NCBI RefSeq assembly: GCF_945859705.1
Contig: NC_079134.1
Span: 51,142,402-51,206,401, forward strand
Source of the DNA: Episyrphus balteatus
Lineage: Eukaryota; Arthropoda; Insecta; Diptera; Syrphidae
DNA: 64,000 nucleotides
Reading direction: 5' to 3'
Shown: positions 11,296 through 24,675 of the stretch, one piece after another
Numbering within the stretch: position 1 is the stretch's first letter
Layout of the letters: the number at the start of each line of letters is the position of its first letter
Made by a program: the position numbers and the translations under genes
Notes under the pieces: model-generated
Database searches by the model: none
Seen by the model: only the letters and a program-made list of their open reading frames with translations
What the model was told of the DNA's origin: nothing

Positions 11296-12132
11296 AATTG
11301 CACGACTGGGGTCGCACGTACTTGCTCTTATGCTTAAAGTAACTATAATGTTAAAGCTTTTTATTCAAGAAATTTAAAATTCGATATTTTGAAGAAATTT
11401 CATAAGTAGTATAAAAAAATTAAATCTGTTTTTATAATTAATAAAACTCCGTTTTAAAATATCTTAAAAAAAAAACAAATATGCCATTTTATTTCTCGTA
11501 TAAAAAGGTATTTTTAGAAAAAAAATTTTGAAAATTGTAGGAGCCGTTTTTTAAAAAAATAATTTTTTATATATAAAATTTTTTTAACATTTTTCAAAAA
11601 AAAAGTTGGTATGCCATTTTGAAGAAATAATTAATTTACACATAAAAACTAAATTTCAAAATTTTTCATTGATCCGTTTTCAAAAAATTGATTTTTCAAA
11701 AAAAAATTTTGAAATATTTTTTAAAAAACCAAAAATGCGTTTTTTGAAAATCTTCTAAAATTTTAATATTATATTTACTTACACACTTTTGTATAAAAAT
11801 TTTCATTTAAATCGGGTTAATTTTGAACGAGATATTCAGAAACGAAAAAAACCGTTCTATGACAGGTACCGTTAATAACGGTACAAAAAATATTTTTTTT
11901 ATATAAGAAGTTGGCCCTTATGTGTAGTATTACACACAAAAATTTTAATCAAAATCGTTAGAGCCGTTTTTGAAAAAAATTAACTTTTATATTTCCGTTA
12001 TATGGCAGGTACCGTTAGTTTTGGTCATAAAAAAAAAATTTCAATTTCCCCTCTAGGGAATCACCAAAAACTGCTAACTACCAAGTTTGAAGAAAATCAC
12101 TTCACTCGTTTAGGCTGCAGCTCCAGATAGAG

Positions 12133-12173
<41 letters not shown>

Positions 12174-12330
12174 ATTGCCGGACCCACTTTTTTGGCATTC
12201 TCCATCATCGTAATGTCATGTAAAATTGTTATCTCGAGTTCGATTTTTTTTACGAATCCTAAACTTGCCCTATAGTACCTATATCGCAAGTAAAAAAGAA
12301 AGGAAAACCTCCTTTTGCTGCACATTTAGT
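11296..12330. repeat. Dispersed AT-rich repeat with (GACA)n
   Basis: The block begins with GCACGACTGGGGTCGCACG and ends with CTATATCGCAAGTAAAAA, with a very AT-rich middle in which TTTTGAAAA-type words recur, then the microsatellite at 12131..12173. It looks like a discrete non-coding mobile element. I see no clear terminal inverted repeat or target duplication, so the ends are approximate. The class (Helitron, LINE tail or other) is not determined. Confidence 0.45.
12131..12173 (+). repeat. (GACA)n microsatellite
   Basis: About ten uninterrupted GACA units after one GACG variant. Confidence 0.9.
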
Positions 12331-15300
12331 TGTCAGCGGTAAATTTTCTAGCGGATGGTTGATTTCCCATATAAATTCAACACATCATGAGAAGTATTAT
12401 ACGATGTGTATAGAGTATACAGAAAAAAGGATACTTACTCTAGGATGTGTTTTTTCTTCATGTTTATTTTTTTGTTAAAATTCATGAGTGCAACTTAAAA
12501 AGGACTTCTTGGAAGGAGAACAATATCTAGAGAGATAGTGTGTGCAGCAAAAAATGAACTTTTCCCTTAACTACTACTAAAGTCGATTTTCTCTATTTCA
12601 AGGATGATACCCAAGAACTCAGTACAAGACTTACAAAAAAAAACATCAACAAGAACAACAACATTGTGACTGAAATTTGATCATGACAGTGGAGAATAGA
12701 GATAAACATTTTGTTTATATAAAATTTTTTGTTTTTTTTTTCGATTTTACTCCTTCGTCTTGTCTTGGTGCACTTTTCCATTATCTGACCTTTGGCATGG
12801 CATTCGGTAACGGTATGTTGTTACAAAGTGATGTTGTATATCTAGAACAATGGTGGTGCTCATAGCTACTCTATACTGTACCTACACCACTCAACATGAA
12901 CTTTTTCAACTTTGTTTTTTTTTTTTTTTGATTTTTTGGAAAGTATCTTTTTCTTCTGTATATTTTTTTTTTTGTAGAGGACATGGGATGGTGAACAAAA
13001 TTTTCCGGTTAAAATTCATAATTTCCATTTTATGAGATTTTCATCACGGAATTTTTTGTTTGATATTTTTAAGTATTTCTTCCGTCGTGGAGTCGTTATA
13101 GAAAAAGTATCTGGCACTTCTGTTTCAATTTTTATTTTTCCGATAGATAGTTTGGAACTCAATATTTTTGTTTTCATTTGGAAATAAATTGTTTTTCATT
13201 GATAAACTTTGACATTGATGGGAAATATATTGGTTTATTTTTTTTTTTTTGTTCATTGATGACATTGTTGACGGATTAAAAAAATATATAGGTACCTTCA
13301 TTATTATTATTTTTTTTTTTCAAAAAGGGAGACGATATTTTTTTATATTCTACTTATTGAGGAAGTAAGGGTATTTAAAAAAAAAAATTTAAAATAAAAA
13401 TTAATGTTATATGTGACTAAGCTATTATTGGTTGGGAAGATTAAAAAACAATTAAATGTGGGTAATATGTGGTGTAAGTTCATGATAATCCCTAAGGTAA
13501 AGTTGCAGCGCACACACAGGCACACATATCACAAAACTACCTATTTATTATTATTACAGGGGATTTGTGAGTTGGATTTCATCATCATGCTGTGAATATT
13601 GATTAAAAATATACTTTTGAATGCGGGTCGCTATTGAGGGGATGTTTGCATTAAAATGAGAAGTTTTTTTTTCTGTCTTTTTCGAAGAGGGAATTTCAAA
13701 AGTTAAATATACAATTTTTTCAGCTGACAGTAAATTTTTATGTTCATCTGGTTGTTAATGCAGTTTTAATCATTAAAAATATTTCATAATTTTAAAAATA
13801 AGTATTAATAGAGTTTTTAATTACGAGTTTCGATAGAATTTCTTCCAGTTTTAATAAGTTATGAAAACATTACTTTTTTTTGTAATGGAATCATAAATAC
13901 ATTTGTAAAAATTCATTAAATTTATATTTATTTAATTAATTAATTTCCTCGTAATACTACTTTTCAGTAGACATTGTGAGTAGGACATTGGTCCCAAATT
14001 CCAATATTTTTTAGATTTTGTTTTAACGAAATAAGTCAGAAACCACATTTTTGAGATATTTTTCCTGTCGTGACCAATTAGTCGAGAACGCGGTAACTTT
14101 TGTAAGAATTGTTGTACCTAGTCGAAATTTGCAAATGCCAAGAACATAAGATTTCAAGTGGTACGGTACACTTTGAGCTCCTATTACGGGATCCGTAAAA
14201 AAATCTACCTTATTGTCACCCAAATTTTTTATAAGTGCAAAAATTGCATTTTTGTTAAAATCTTTTTCATATTCATATAAGTAAAATCCACGGACTTTAC
14301 CAGTAGGTACCTATCTTTTTTGCTACTTAACTATTACTATAAACTCTTCAACCAAGCCTGAGAAACTTATCCATCATCTTCAGAGATTGTATGTTATTCT
14401 TCCGAACTTCATTTTTCTCCCAAGTTTCGCAGATGTTATTTTATTATTAACAAAAAAAATTTACTAAGCAACAAGTCTTGCTTAAAATTCAATTTTCTCT
14501 TCTTCGTTTTGGTATATATTTCTTGGAGATACCTTACCAAGAAACATCACCAAGCATTTAACTTGAAATAAGAGGCTCCCTATGTTGGATTCAATTACAA
14601 AATACATTTTAACTCCATTTACATACTCGACGTCCTTCGTCAAAATGTTTTAATTACTAAAGGTTGTTGATTGTTAAGAAAAAGAACTCACAAGAAGTTT
14701 TTTTTATATCCTTAAGCGAAGAAATACTGAAGATGTGTGCTGTTTTTGTTTAAAACCTTACCCAATACCTTCTCATGTGAATGTAGATGTGGTTGAAGTA
14801 TAATACCTGGATGAATATTGACTGCGCTTTATTCAGCTTGAAAAAAAAATATTAATTACTGCGACAAACCCCCATCCTACTGCCATACATCATCTCTTGA
14901 CTTTACATATTAATTACTGGATTAGCAAAGCAGCGCACTTTAGAAACCACCCATTGCTCATAAACAAGTTGATTAAAATTGGTTGAACAAGATTATTGCT
15001 TTTTCTTACCAAAAAAAAAAAGAACAAAAAATTGACAAACCACAAGATTCTTTTATACAAAAGGCAACAAATGATGCGGTCAATTTTTCGTTGGATGCAC
15101 TGCACCAGCACAGTCCACAGTGCATCCCATCCATATCTCTCTTTAGCTTTTATCTAGGTACATTCTTGGTCTTCCAGGCCACCGTTCGACTTCGGTCATG
15201 TAAAAATTACAACTTGTTTTGTACTGTATCTTCTGTGTTTTTTTTTTTTCTTCTATATCAAGGATGGGATAAAAGTCTGTCTTGACCAAAGCCTAAACCA

Positions 15301-15958
15301 CCAATCAACCGAAAACATTTTACCTTAATTGAATACCGATTCTATGCACGGTATCTGGCATCCACATATACACAACACACGTCGAATGCGGGAATTTACA
15401 TTCAAGCACTTTCAAGCACCGCACTTAGGTTTTTTTTCTTTTTCGATATATAAATATATGTAGGTGATTTATTTGAACATGATTATGATCTTAGTGCAGT
15501 GCAGATCGATGCTGCTGCTGCTGCCGGTTGCCCAGTTGCAAAGGTCTTTATTTCTTAAAATGCGATCAGTGTTGCCAATAGAGGTAATACAATTTATTTA
15601 TGACCCAAATATCAAATATAAAAATTTAAGATATTTCAATAGAATGGTTTTTTTTGTATTTTTCAGTTGTTGGAATAAATTACAAACTTTTGACAATACT
15701 GCGACTAATATTGACCATATTGCATCTGAAGTGACTGCGTAAGAAATTGGCTGCATTTTTTAACAGTTCTGCCACCTAAAATCTGTTATAATAAAAAAGT
15801 TCAGGAGAATATTTCAGCAATCCGAACAACGCAGTCAATGAGGCTGAGTTTAAAAACAATTAAATTTTTAGGGGGAAACATTTTTAGGGAATGTTGAATC
15901 ATTTAGCTAAATTCTTCTTTTTTCGATTGCCTGCACCAGTGTGTTTGATCCTTGAGTC
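12331..15958. other. Non-coding DNA with homopolymer tracts
   Basis: Poly-T tracts occur near 12914, 12965, 13240 and 13310. A 67-codon minus-strand frame at 14023..14223 (MGDNKVDFFTDPVIGAQSV at its start) has mixed composition, but no recognised domain, splice context or homologue in the window. No other support for genes. Confidence 0.5.
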
Positions 15959-16632
15959 TTACCCTTGGGCTTTTGGCTTCAGCTGCTTTGGAGAAAGCGG
16001 CACTTTTGCCTTCTGGTTCTTTCCATCTTTTGTCTCGACTGGTGCCTCACTTTTGATTTCCGACTTCGCAAGAAGTTTTCGAATCCAACTCAACATCTTC
16101 TTCGGATCACCCTTGCCATACCTTCTGACGGATGGTTCTCCTCGCCTTTATGATCTTTTTGAGATCTGGATCTTGTTTTGTTAGCTCATTTTTTTCATTT
16201 TGTCGGTATTGACCCATGTGAGCATTCATTTTCAGGATCGGTATTTCTCAGCGTCTTGAAGAACCCTGGCCCTGAACCATCCTCACAAACTTCGGTTTTT
16301 ACACATTCCCCAGTCCTTTCGGAGTCAAAATTTCATTGGCTCCTGTCAATGTTATGGTTTTGGCCAAAGTTTTGTGTTTTTCCAAACTGTCTGAACTGAA
16401 GAAGGTTTGATATTCGTCCTAGTTCAGGATTCTATTTTGACCACCATCTCCAACGAGCTCTTCGTCCTCAGAGTTAGTAAAATCCACAAAATACTCAGAA
16501 AATACCTCATCAATCCTACCGGTATTCCTGCCAAAGGAAGGAGTGCAATAGTAAGTTTTTGACAATACTTATAGGATTTGATTTGCAAGAAGTTCTTCTT
16601 CCAATATACTAACCCTAGAAGTGAAAAACTGC
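15959..16632 (-). pseudogene. Decayed protein-coding gene, probably retroelement or processed copy
   Basis: Read from 16632 downward, the minus strand gives a series of clearly protein-like segments interrupted by stops and frameshifts: SILEEELLANQIL, stop, then YCTPSFGRNTGRIDEVFSEY and NSEDEELVGDG, stop, then SSDSLEKHKTLAKTITLTGA. A frame change follows to GECVKTEVCEDGSGPGFFKT and NTDPENECSHGS. Further frame changes follow to KKMLSWIRKLLAKSEIKSE and a lysine/proline-rich end (KVPLSPKQLKPKAQG) with a TAA at 15959..15961. The acidic stretch and Lys/Pro-rich tail are typical of intracellular or Gag-like proteins, but I do not recognise the family. At least two in-frame stops and several shifts make it non-functional. 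Plus-strand open frames over the same bases are shadows. Confidence 0.6.
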
Positions 16633-16639
16633 ATGTAAA

Positions 16640-19600
16640 GTGAAGAATTGCTCAAGTAAATGTTACTAATTTTTCGTCATAAACTGATATTAAAGATATA
16701 AAACACTCAGTAGAAGTTGAAAAAGTCCTGTTTTGGATATCCTGAAAAAGTCAAATTTCGAGGTGCGCAATGGCTATATACATAGATTTATAGTTATGTA
16801 TTCTTATTTCTTCGTAAAGGCTTTCAGACTTAAATATACAATTAGAGATAAAATTTTTTTTTGTTGGCAACTTTGAACTTGACGAACTCTCCTCTTGGTC
16901 GTTGGTTATCTATGGAAATGCATTTTTTTTCAGGCTCTCTGAATATACGTATATAAATCTATAGAATGGAATTTTTAATGGCCCCGATCGACAGAATTCC
17001 AACCAGCCGACAAACAACAACAACAACACAAGATTAGTTTGAATATTAGATTTTTTGTTTACAATTAAGGTAAGGTAGTGGTGGTGATGATGGTGTGGTA
17101 GTATGGTTGTTCCGGAACCGATGATGGAAACATTAGAAAAAAAGATTCATCTTTCTTAAGTGCCTTGCACGTCGAAAAAGGAAGATATTACCTATATAGA
17201 CGGTGTCTTGGCGACGACGACCGACACGATGAAGACGAAGACGGTGGTGGTGGTGGAGATGTCTGCGATGACGATGGCTCCACCAAAGAGACCACCTCTG
17301 CGTCGATGATTGTTCTCGTTTGTTCTTAAATAAACCAAACGAAAAAAAAAAAAACTTCTTTTTATATATAAATTCGATGATTGACTAGAGAGTAGGTGGA
17401 GAGAGGTGTGTGTTTGTGTGTAGGAAGTTGAAAGCGTCTAGAAGATCCCAGCCACCATTAAGCATCACCAAACCAAACCAGCCAAAGCGATGAGAGAAGG
17501 TCTTATGAATAAATAAATAATGCGGCGGTTTGATGGTCATATTTCTTTCAATTTATTCTTCTTTAACAATTTTTTTTTTTCGTTTTTTTTTTTTTGATTT
17601 TTAATGAATCGGAGACTATTGAGATGTCAATATTTGATTAACTCTAACATTTTTCTTTCTTTTCTTCTGTAAATATCATAAATGGATGGTTCTTAATTTT
17701 TTTTTTCAATTTTTATTTTTCTTTGGCACTTTTAGGGGCTTGGTCTGTGATGTGAAATTAATTGTTAAACATTTTTAAGTAAAAAACATTATTCATATGA
17801 ATCTTGGATATTTATTGTAAATTGACTAACAATGAGATGAATGTTGTGTACTTTATTTATTTTTTTTTTCTTCAATCTTTTTGATGATTATTTATTTACC
17901 TAATGGAAAATGAAGGTACACGATAAATTTGTAGGGTGATGACCTTTTAATAGAAAAAATAGGTAATGCTTAATGGGTTTAGATATTGTATTGAATGTTT
18001 TCAATAACAGGTGAAGGAAAATAATGTAATTAAATGCCTACCATTAAGTTCACAATTTTACATAATTAGTTTTAATATCTTAAACGATAAGCTCTGGCAT
18101 AAAAATCGCACCTATAAGCCCAAATATGGCGTGTATACCGATTTCCCATAAATTTAAAGGTATACCGATAAGTACGAGACCAGTTCATTGTTTCCACGAG
18201 ATGGACACCAAATTAAACCTTTTTTGCTACAAGAAAATTCAGGACGAATAATTTTAACTTCCGATTTCATGGATCGGCTGATTTCGAATTTATTTCTCCA
18301 AAAAATAAACTTTAAAGACTTTACCACTACCGATTTTACTAAGCTAAAAACAAATAAATAGAGCTTAAATTAAAGCATAAGTTTAATCCAAGTTAAATCT
18401 TAGTGAAACAAACTTCTTTTAATATAAAAATAACAACCTTATAGCGCTTATAATAAAAACTAAAAATAAAAAAAAATAGAAGAAAAAGATTAAAACACCA
18501 TAAACCAGTTGCTATTATTATTACATCCTTAATTCTTTTTTTTTTCTCTAGAACAGGATGTGATATCTTCTGTCAACATTTGCCATCATCATCAACAAGC
18601 AACAACATCCTTTTTGACTTAGTTAAGTTTCTATTGTTCTATCCACACAACAGCATTGTGTCGGCGACGTCGTTAGTTGTTGTATATAGTTGGTGACGGT
18701 ATAGTGACAAAAATAAAATATTAAAACAAAAGGAAATCATCAAATAAAAGAAATATATATATTTTTTTGTATTTAAAATCAAGAAAAAAGAAATGAAAAG
18801 GAAAGAGAAGAGACGAGAAGAGAATTGTCTATCAGAGATCTGTGTGCATGATTTTTGTAGGAAGTTTCCTAGGTACCAAGACCAAACCATCTCTGTACAT
18901 CAAAATTTATAACAATGAACAAAAGGACGATTTATGTTAACAGTGAACATAAAAATTGCACCCCAGTTAAAAATCCTGATGCACTTTGTGTATGTATAAG
19001 TACAAATATATCCTTTTTTTTTGTTGTTCCAATGTCCCTTTGCAGTCCTTTCCTTTTAGGTACATTTTCGCAATAGGATTTTCCACATAAATAAATGTAG
19101 AAATAGGGTATATCTATACACATACATAATACAATACCTACCTACAATTTCTAGGAAAGGTAGGTTCGTGTACTAGATATATCTACCTTTCCTCTATAGA
19201 AAGAAAGAAGGTAGGCGGATGGAATAGTTACAGATACAATGTTTCATTACGCGATTATCCCCTAGATTGGTTGCCGCTTGACTACCTTTTAGGTATTTTT
19301 TTTTTTTTTTTTGTAGGTATGTTCCATTCTTTCTTCTTTGTGTGTTCTGGAAATTGCCTTTTTTTCCTTTATTTTTTTTTTTTGTTGTAATGTGCAAAAA
19401 TAAAATTTCAGCTACAGCTGCTGCGGGTAACACACACAACAGTTGAGATGTTATAAAACTTTATCTCATAGTGAGAAGAACAATTCAAATAATAGTTGTT
19501 TCTCTGCACAAGGATATTTTAAGGAAAAAATGAAAAAAACAAAAAAAATTGAAAAACAAAAATTACAACTAAAGAAAAATACTGTAAAGGACAAAGCACA

Positions 19601-20930
19601 TTTATTCCTAGTTATGTGTAGGTACCTATGTATGTGTGTATTATTTGTTATTATTATTACTCTCATTACAGTTATTTAAAAACAAAAAAAAAATTGTTTA
19701 CTTCTTTTACGGTTTGTTTTTGTTTTCTTAAACGTCTTCTTGGCATATCTTTGAGGACCACCCAGAGATTGTGTTGTTTGGACAAACACTTTTTCCATCT
19801 TTTGAAGTTCCCTACTTTCATTTGCACTAAGAAGTTTTGTTTCCAGACCCAAAAAGATATATGTAAGTAAAATTTATTTTTTTTTCTTCTTCTCAAACAA
19901 AAGATGAAGAAAAAAAATAAAAGAAATATAAAAACAATTTCTCCCTTCATGGCCGTCTACAATAACACTAAGCAAAAAAAAAAAATATATATATATAAAT
20001 AAAAACACAAGAAGGATGTTAGAAGGATGCGAGCCAAAATATAATTTATCATCGAGATACAGCCAAGCCGCGCACCGCACATTCAAGACATCCAACATTC
20101 TTCAAATGGAGAGGTGGTAACAAAAGAGATATGAAAAAAAAAAAGAAGCACCAGGGCAATGTATCTCCACTCATATAAGAAGATGAGCAGATATATTTTT
20201 ATATATAGACACATTATGTTAAATAAAAAGAAAAAAAAAAGAACTAAGATACATTATATACAAAATGAGATAAAAAACGATGTGTGGTGTCAGTTAAGCG
20301 AGAGTAGGTACCTACTACCAACCTCGTCCTCGGTACTAAGTAATTATTTACAATGGAATGGAAATATTTTAAATTGAATTACACCAAAGAATAGAAATAC
20401 CATCATACAAAAACTGAGCTCCACAACTCATCTCCAAGAGGATATATCGCACAAAAGTAATAAAAGCCAAACACACCACTGATTCTATACATCGTTACCT
20501 CCTCCCATTTCAAGTCTCACAACTCTCCTTTTTTTTATTTATTTTATGATTGGAAAAACTGAGGATCACAGGAGGTAGGGTATAAATGGAGAAGTTTGAT
20601 GTGGCAGAAAGGAAATATTAAACAACTTAATCAATTTGCCATGGACCAGACCAGACAGAGCGCGAGCTTGAATATTATTTTAATCTTTTCGAAATTTATT
20701 ATATGGATGCACTTCATTTGCTTCAGTAAAGTGTACCTATTAATTTATTATAATTTTTCTTTTTTTTCCTTGGATTTTTGTTTAAAAAAAAGATTATAAA
20801 TGGAAGATTTCCTTTGCTAAATTTAACATGTGCTGGAATTTATGGAAAAAGAGGATATATGTGATTATTCCATGAATACAAATAATTAGCAAGATGTGTT
20901 CTTACTAGTTTATACTGACCGAACGACTTC
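16640..20930. other. Non-coding DNA, likely intron
   Basis: No supported genes. GGTGGT/GACGAC trinucleotide-rich sequence lies at 17080..17300. Long T or A runs lie near 17570..17600, 18535..18545 and 19295..19310. A small imperfect hairpin with GGTAGGTTCG / CTACCTTTCC arms is at 19155..19195. Open frames in 19440..19950 are lysine- or phenylalanine-rich translations of A and T tracts. Confidence 0.55.
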
Positions 20931-20934
20931 ATAT

Positions 20935-21680
20935 ACTAAACTCTCATACAAAATATCATGTTTTCTAAAATCTCGAAAAAATATCAAAAATTCAAACGGC
21001 CATTGTCCACCTCGAGAAATGGATAAAAAACAAAAATTATTGTTTATCCACCCAACGTTTAGGAGATATTCAAAAAAACTAATTTTCAAAATCCCCAAAA
21101 AAAGTAACGCATACACCGCAGTGTACCTACTGAAAATTTCAAAGTCCCTAAAATAACCGAAAATATTTTTTTTTCGCTTGTCCACCCCGAGAAATTAATA
21201 CCAACCAAAAATCATTGTTTGTCCACTCTACGTTTAGTAGATATTTAAAAAACAAATTTTGTACTGAAAAATTCAAAGTCCCCTAGAATCCCCAAAAATT
21301 ACTTCTTTTCAAAAACTCAAACTGTAGACAAACGACAGAAATTTGAATTTTTGAAAAAAGTAATTTTTGCTGATTTTGGGGGACTATGAATTTTTTAGTA
21401 CAAAATTTGTTTTTTTGAATATCTCCTGAACGGAGGGTGGACTAACGATGATTTTTGGTATATGTAAAGAACTCGAGGTGGACACATTATTGCAGTTGGT
21501 TTATACAGCAATTTTTAAATTTGAGCGTTTTAGACGATTTTTCATTTTTCGGAAAGAATGTGCTCTAAAAATTTTTAAAAGCGTGGACAAACGAAAATTT
21601 TGGGTGGACAAACGAATTAGACAAGTTTGGTTCAAAAATGTTCAGGTCCAGTTCTGGCTTCACGGAGCTAAAGATATTCT
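20935..21680. repeat. GTGGACAAACGA repeat family, inverted (foldback-like) copy
   Basis: The left half (20935..21305) carries the motifs in minus orientation (TTGTCCACCTCGAGAAATGG, AACGTTTAGGAGATATTC). The right half (21312..21680) carries them in plus orientation (AATATCTCCTGAACGGAGGG, ACTCGAGGTGGACA). The whole is an imperfect palindrome centred near 21308. The same family makes the tandem block at 23670..24666. The right end (TTTGAGCGTTTTAGACGATT to CTGGCTTCACGGAGCTA) is paralogous to 24495..24675. Confidence 0.75.
21658..21666 (+). other. Paralogous empty target site of the foldback element
   Basis: CAGTTCTGGCTTCACGGAGCTAA here matches the left flank of the foldback insertion (CAGTTCTGGCTTCACGGA, ending 24675) joined to its right flank (CTTCACGGAGCTTA, from 31101), with a single CTTCACGGA. 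It is what the target looked like before insertion and confirms the element boundaries. Confidence 0.85.
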
Positions 21681-21689
21681 AAAACGTAT

Positions 21690-23660
21690 TAGATAACCCG
21701 CTATTTAAATAATAAAAAACGCTATGTCAAATATCAGATAAGAACTGTTTCATAAAAAGTCTGTATGCTAAGGCAATATATATTAAACAAGGCTGTAAAT
21801 ATCATTTCTTAATGATCCTCATCAAATTCTTCAGAAGCTCATTTCTACGACTTCATAATTTATTAACATCCTTTCAAATTGACTGCATCTAATCCTTATT
21901 TATTCCTGCTTTGATAGTTCCTTCACACTTTGTTACTCATCATAAAAAAACTCGTATAACACCCGCGTTCGTAGCCCGGTCAATGAACCTACATTGTCAT
22001 TAACATCCGTCAGTTACACAAAGCTATGATGGTTCACCTCATATCTTACCGAAGAGTTTGCCCTTAAAACGAGAATTTCCATATACAACATCAATTATTG
22101 TAATTTTATTTTCTCATCATAACACATGGCATCACTTTATAAAAAATTAATTTTCTCTCCACCAAGCGCAAGCCCATCAAACCGTGATCGCGCTCGTTCC
22201 ATTCCGATTCCATGCCAGCCGAAACCGATCACATTGATCATCTTTTTTATTTTCTGTCAATAAAAACAGCAGGACATATCGCGCTTCCATAACCCCGAGA
22301 GTGTGAGTTCTCAGTTGTTCCCGAAAATTGTATTCCTCTTTTTTTTTGTTCATTTTTAAACAATAACCGATCTCCAGCAGATTGCTTTTCTCAAAAGATT
22401 GATATATGAGTTCTCTTCAAGCCATATGTGGTGCTGTGTCTGGTTTACATAAAAAAAGAAAACAAGAAATTTTGTCTTTTAGAGAAAAATCGTGCCCTGG
22501 CACGATCAAGCTGCCTGGGGGATTAATTGATTATTATTATTTTTTTTTCTTTTCAATTTTTGGGATTTGTATTTGCATTGTGGAATGCGGGTCAACCGAA
22601 AAGAAATATTTTATTAGGGCTTTGAGAAATGATATGTTTGAAAACGATATAGCATTTGTATAAGCGGAACGAACGCGCATTTCCCTTGCTTAGTAAAAAA
22701 AAATCATAGCTTAGTGATCTTAAATTAGTCTGTTTTATTATTATTATTTTTTTTTTCTTCATCTTATTTGATCCAAATTTTTCAGTGGGTAGAAAGGAAA
22801 GAAATTACATATCTTTAATCTGAACGAGGAAGACAAGTCTGCTAAGTCGTCTTTGGTTATATGTGACGCACGACCAGTTTTTCCTATATAAAACAAAAAT
22901 TAGTTTATTTTTATAGTGTCGTCGGACCCCGGACAACGGACGCGGTCTAAAAACCAAAAACATATAAAAAAAAATATACAAAAGATGCAGAGGCACAGGT
23001 TCTATGATGCTATTTCAGAAACATGAGTACTTGCAACGTACACATAATATCTTGTATACAACAAAGTCACAGTACGAATATCTACGAAACCAATGCGACG
23101 ACGATGATGTTGACGACCATGATGCCAATGATGATAGGAGGCATGATGAACGGGACAAATAAACGCAAAGCAGCGTGGCGGCCAACATGAAAATCACACG
23201 CTCCTCGTGCCCAGCATCCCCAGTATTTTTGTCGTCGTCTATGCATGCATACGGAGGGTCGGTTTTTTGTTTTGCAAGGCTAATAAATCCAAATGAATGT
23301 CAACCTACGCGATTGCAACAAGTATCGGAGAAGATAAGAAATCTCAAGCGTTTGGGGTTAAAAGAATGCGTTCCTGTCGCCCATTTACGCGCAGTCGATG
23401 TTGTGTAATTCGATATGGCATGGCTCTGTCTTTAAAGCAGTTGGGCTTGGTGTAAAGGGGAATTTCACAAGGAAAAATGTTGTGTTAAGTGTTTTGGCTT
23501 CCGGATGTGCTATCAGACTGTGACATAGGAAAATTGTCTGCATGGTGACTGAACTTGCAGTTTGTTGATCAACCAAGTTTATTGGGCGAGAGCTATTCCA
23601 TGAGATGGTGGCATTTATTTTTATAGTAGAACGAAATAGTTGGTACACTGTGGTGTATGC
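21690..23660. other. Non-coding DNA
   Basis: No convincing gene. The stretch at 22150..22320 has moderate GC and 23015..23400 has CGACGATG-type trinucleotides. Short open frames on both strands (for example 22406..22663 plus and 23385..23648 minus) lack recognised domains. Confidence 0.5.
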
Positions 23661-23669
23661 GTAACTTTT

Positions 23670-24666
23670 GTTGCGAATAGAACTCGAGATGGACAGACAA
23701 CAAAAATTTGAATTTAAAAAAAAAAGTAATTTTTCGGGAATTTTAGGGGATTTTGGATTTTTCAGTACAAATTTAGTTTTTTATAAAACTCCTAAACGAA
23801 GGGTGGACAAATGACGACTTTTTTATACATACGTAAAGAACTCGAAGTGTACAAACGACAGAAATTACCTACCTAATTTTTGGAGATTTTATGGGACTTT
23901 GAATTTTTCAGTACCAAATTTGTTTTTTGAATATCTCCTAAACTAAGGTTGGACAAACGATGATTTTTTGTTTCATTTCTCGAGGCAGACAAACGATTGC
24001 CGTTTGAATTTTTGAAAAAAAAAAGTAATTTTTGGGAATTTTAAAGAACTTTGAATTTTTCAGTACAAATTTTGTTTTTTAAATATCTCCTAAACGTAGG
24101 GTGGACAAACGATGATTTTTAGTTTGTATCCATTTCTCGATGTGGACAAACGATTGCCGTTTGAAATTTTTAGGGACTTCTTAACTTTCAGTAGAGGTAC
24201 ACTGTGGTGTATGCGTACTTTTTTGAGTTGCTATAAAAAAATTCTTTTTGGAATATCTCCTAAACAAAGAGTGGAAAATTTTTGTTATGCGTAAAGAACT
24301 CGAGGTGGACAAACGACAGCAGTTTGAATTTTTTAATAAAATTAATTTTTGTGGATTTTAGGGGATTTTCAATTTTTCAGTGCAAAATTTGGTTTTTGAA
24401 TTGCTCATAAACGGGGGGTTGAAAAACGATAATATTTGGTATGTATATAGAACATGAGGTGGACAAACGATTGCAGTTGGTTTTATACGTCTATCTCAAA
24501 ATTTGAGCGTTTTAGACGATTTTTCATTTTTCAGACTTCCTATAAAAAAAAAAGAATTTGCTCTAAAATTTTTTTGAAGGGTAGACAAACGAACGTTTTG
24601 GGTGGAAAAACATGGACAAACGAATAAGACAAGTTTGGTTCAAAAATTTTGAGGTTGCAGTTCTGG
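23670..24666 (+). repeat. Decayed tandem array of the GTGGACAAACGA family
   Basis: About six diverged units of roughly 140 to 165 bp. Each unit contains AACTCGAGGTGGACAAACGA, then TTTGAATTTTT, AAGTAATTTTTGG, TTTCAGTACAAATTTTG, AATATCTCCTAAAC and GGGTGGACAAACGATGATTT. Unit starts lie near 23681, 23838, 23978, 24138, 24300 and 24460. The last part (24495..24666) is the unique end shared with 21500..21680. The units are much more diverged than the 159-bp units of the neighbouring foldback element, so this is an older array. Confidence 0.75.
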
Positions 24667-24675
24667 CTTCACGGA
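24667..24675 (+). repeat. Left 9-bp target-site duplication CTTCACGGA
   Basis: Identical to 31101..31109, and present once at the empty paralogous site 21658..21666. Confidence 0.9.

Noticed and set aside
15891..16184. 97-codon plus-strand open frame
   Set aside because: It is the shadow of the minus-strand pseudogene, whose charged and low-hydrophobicity reading is more protein-like.
19440..19950. Several overlapping open frames of 66 to 92 codons
   Set aside because: All are Lys- or Phe-rich readings of A and T tracts on both strands.
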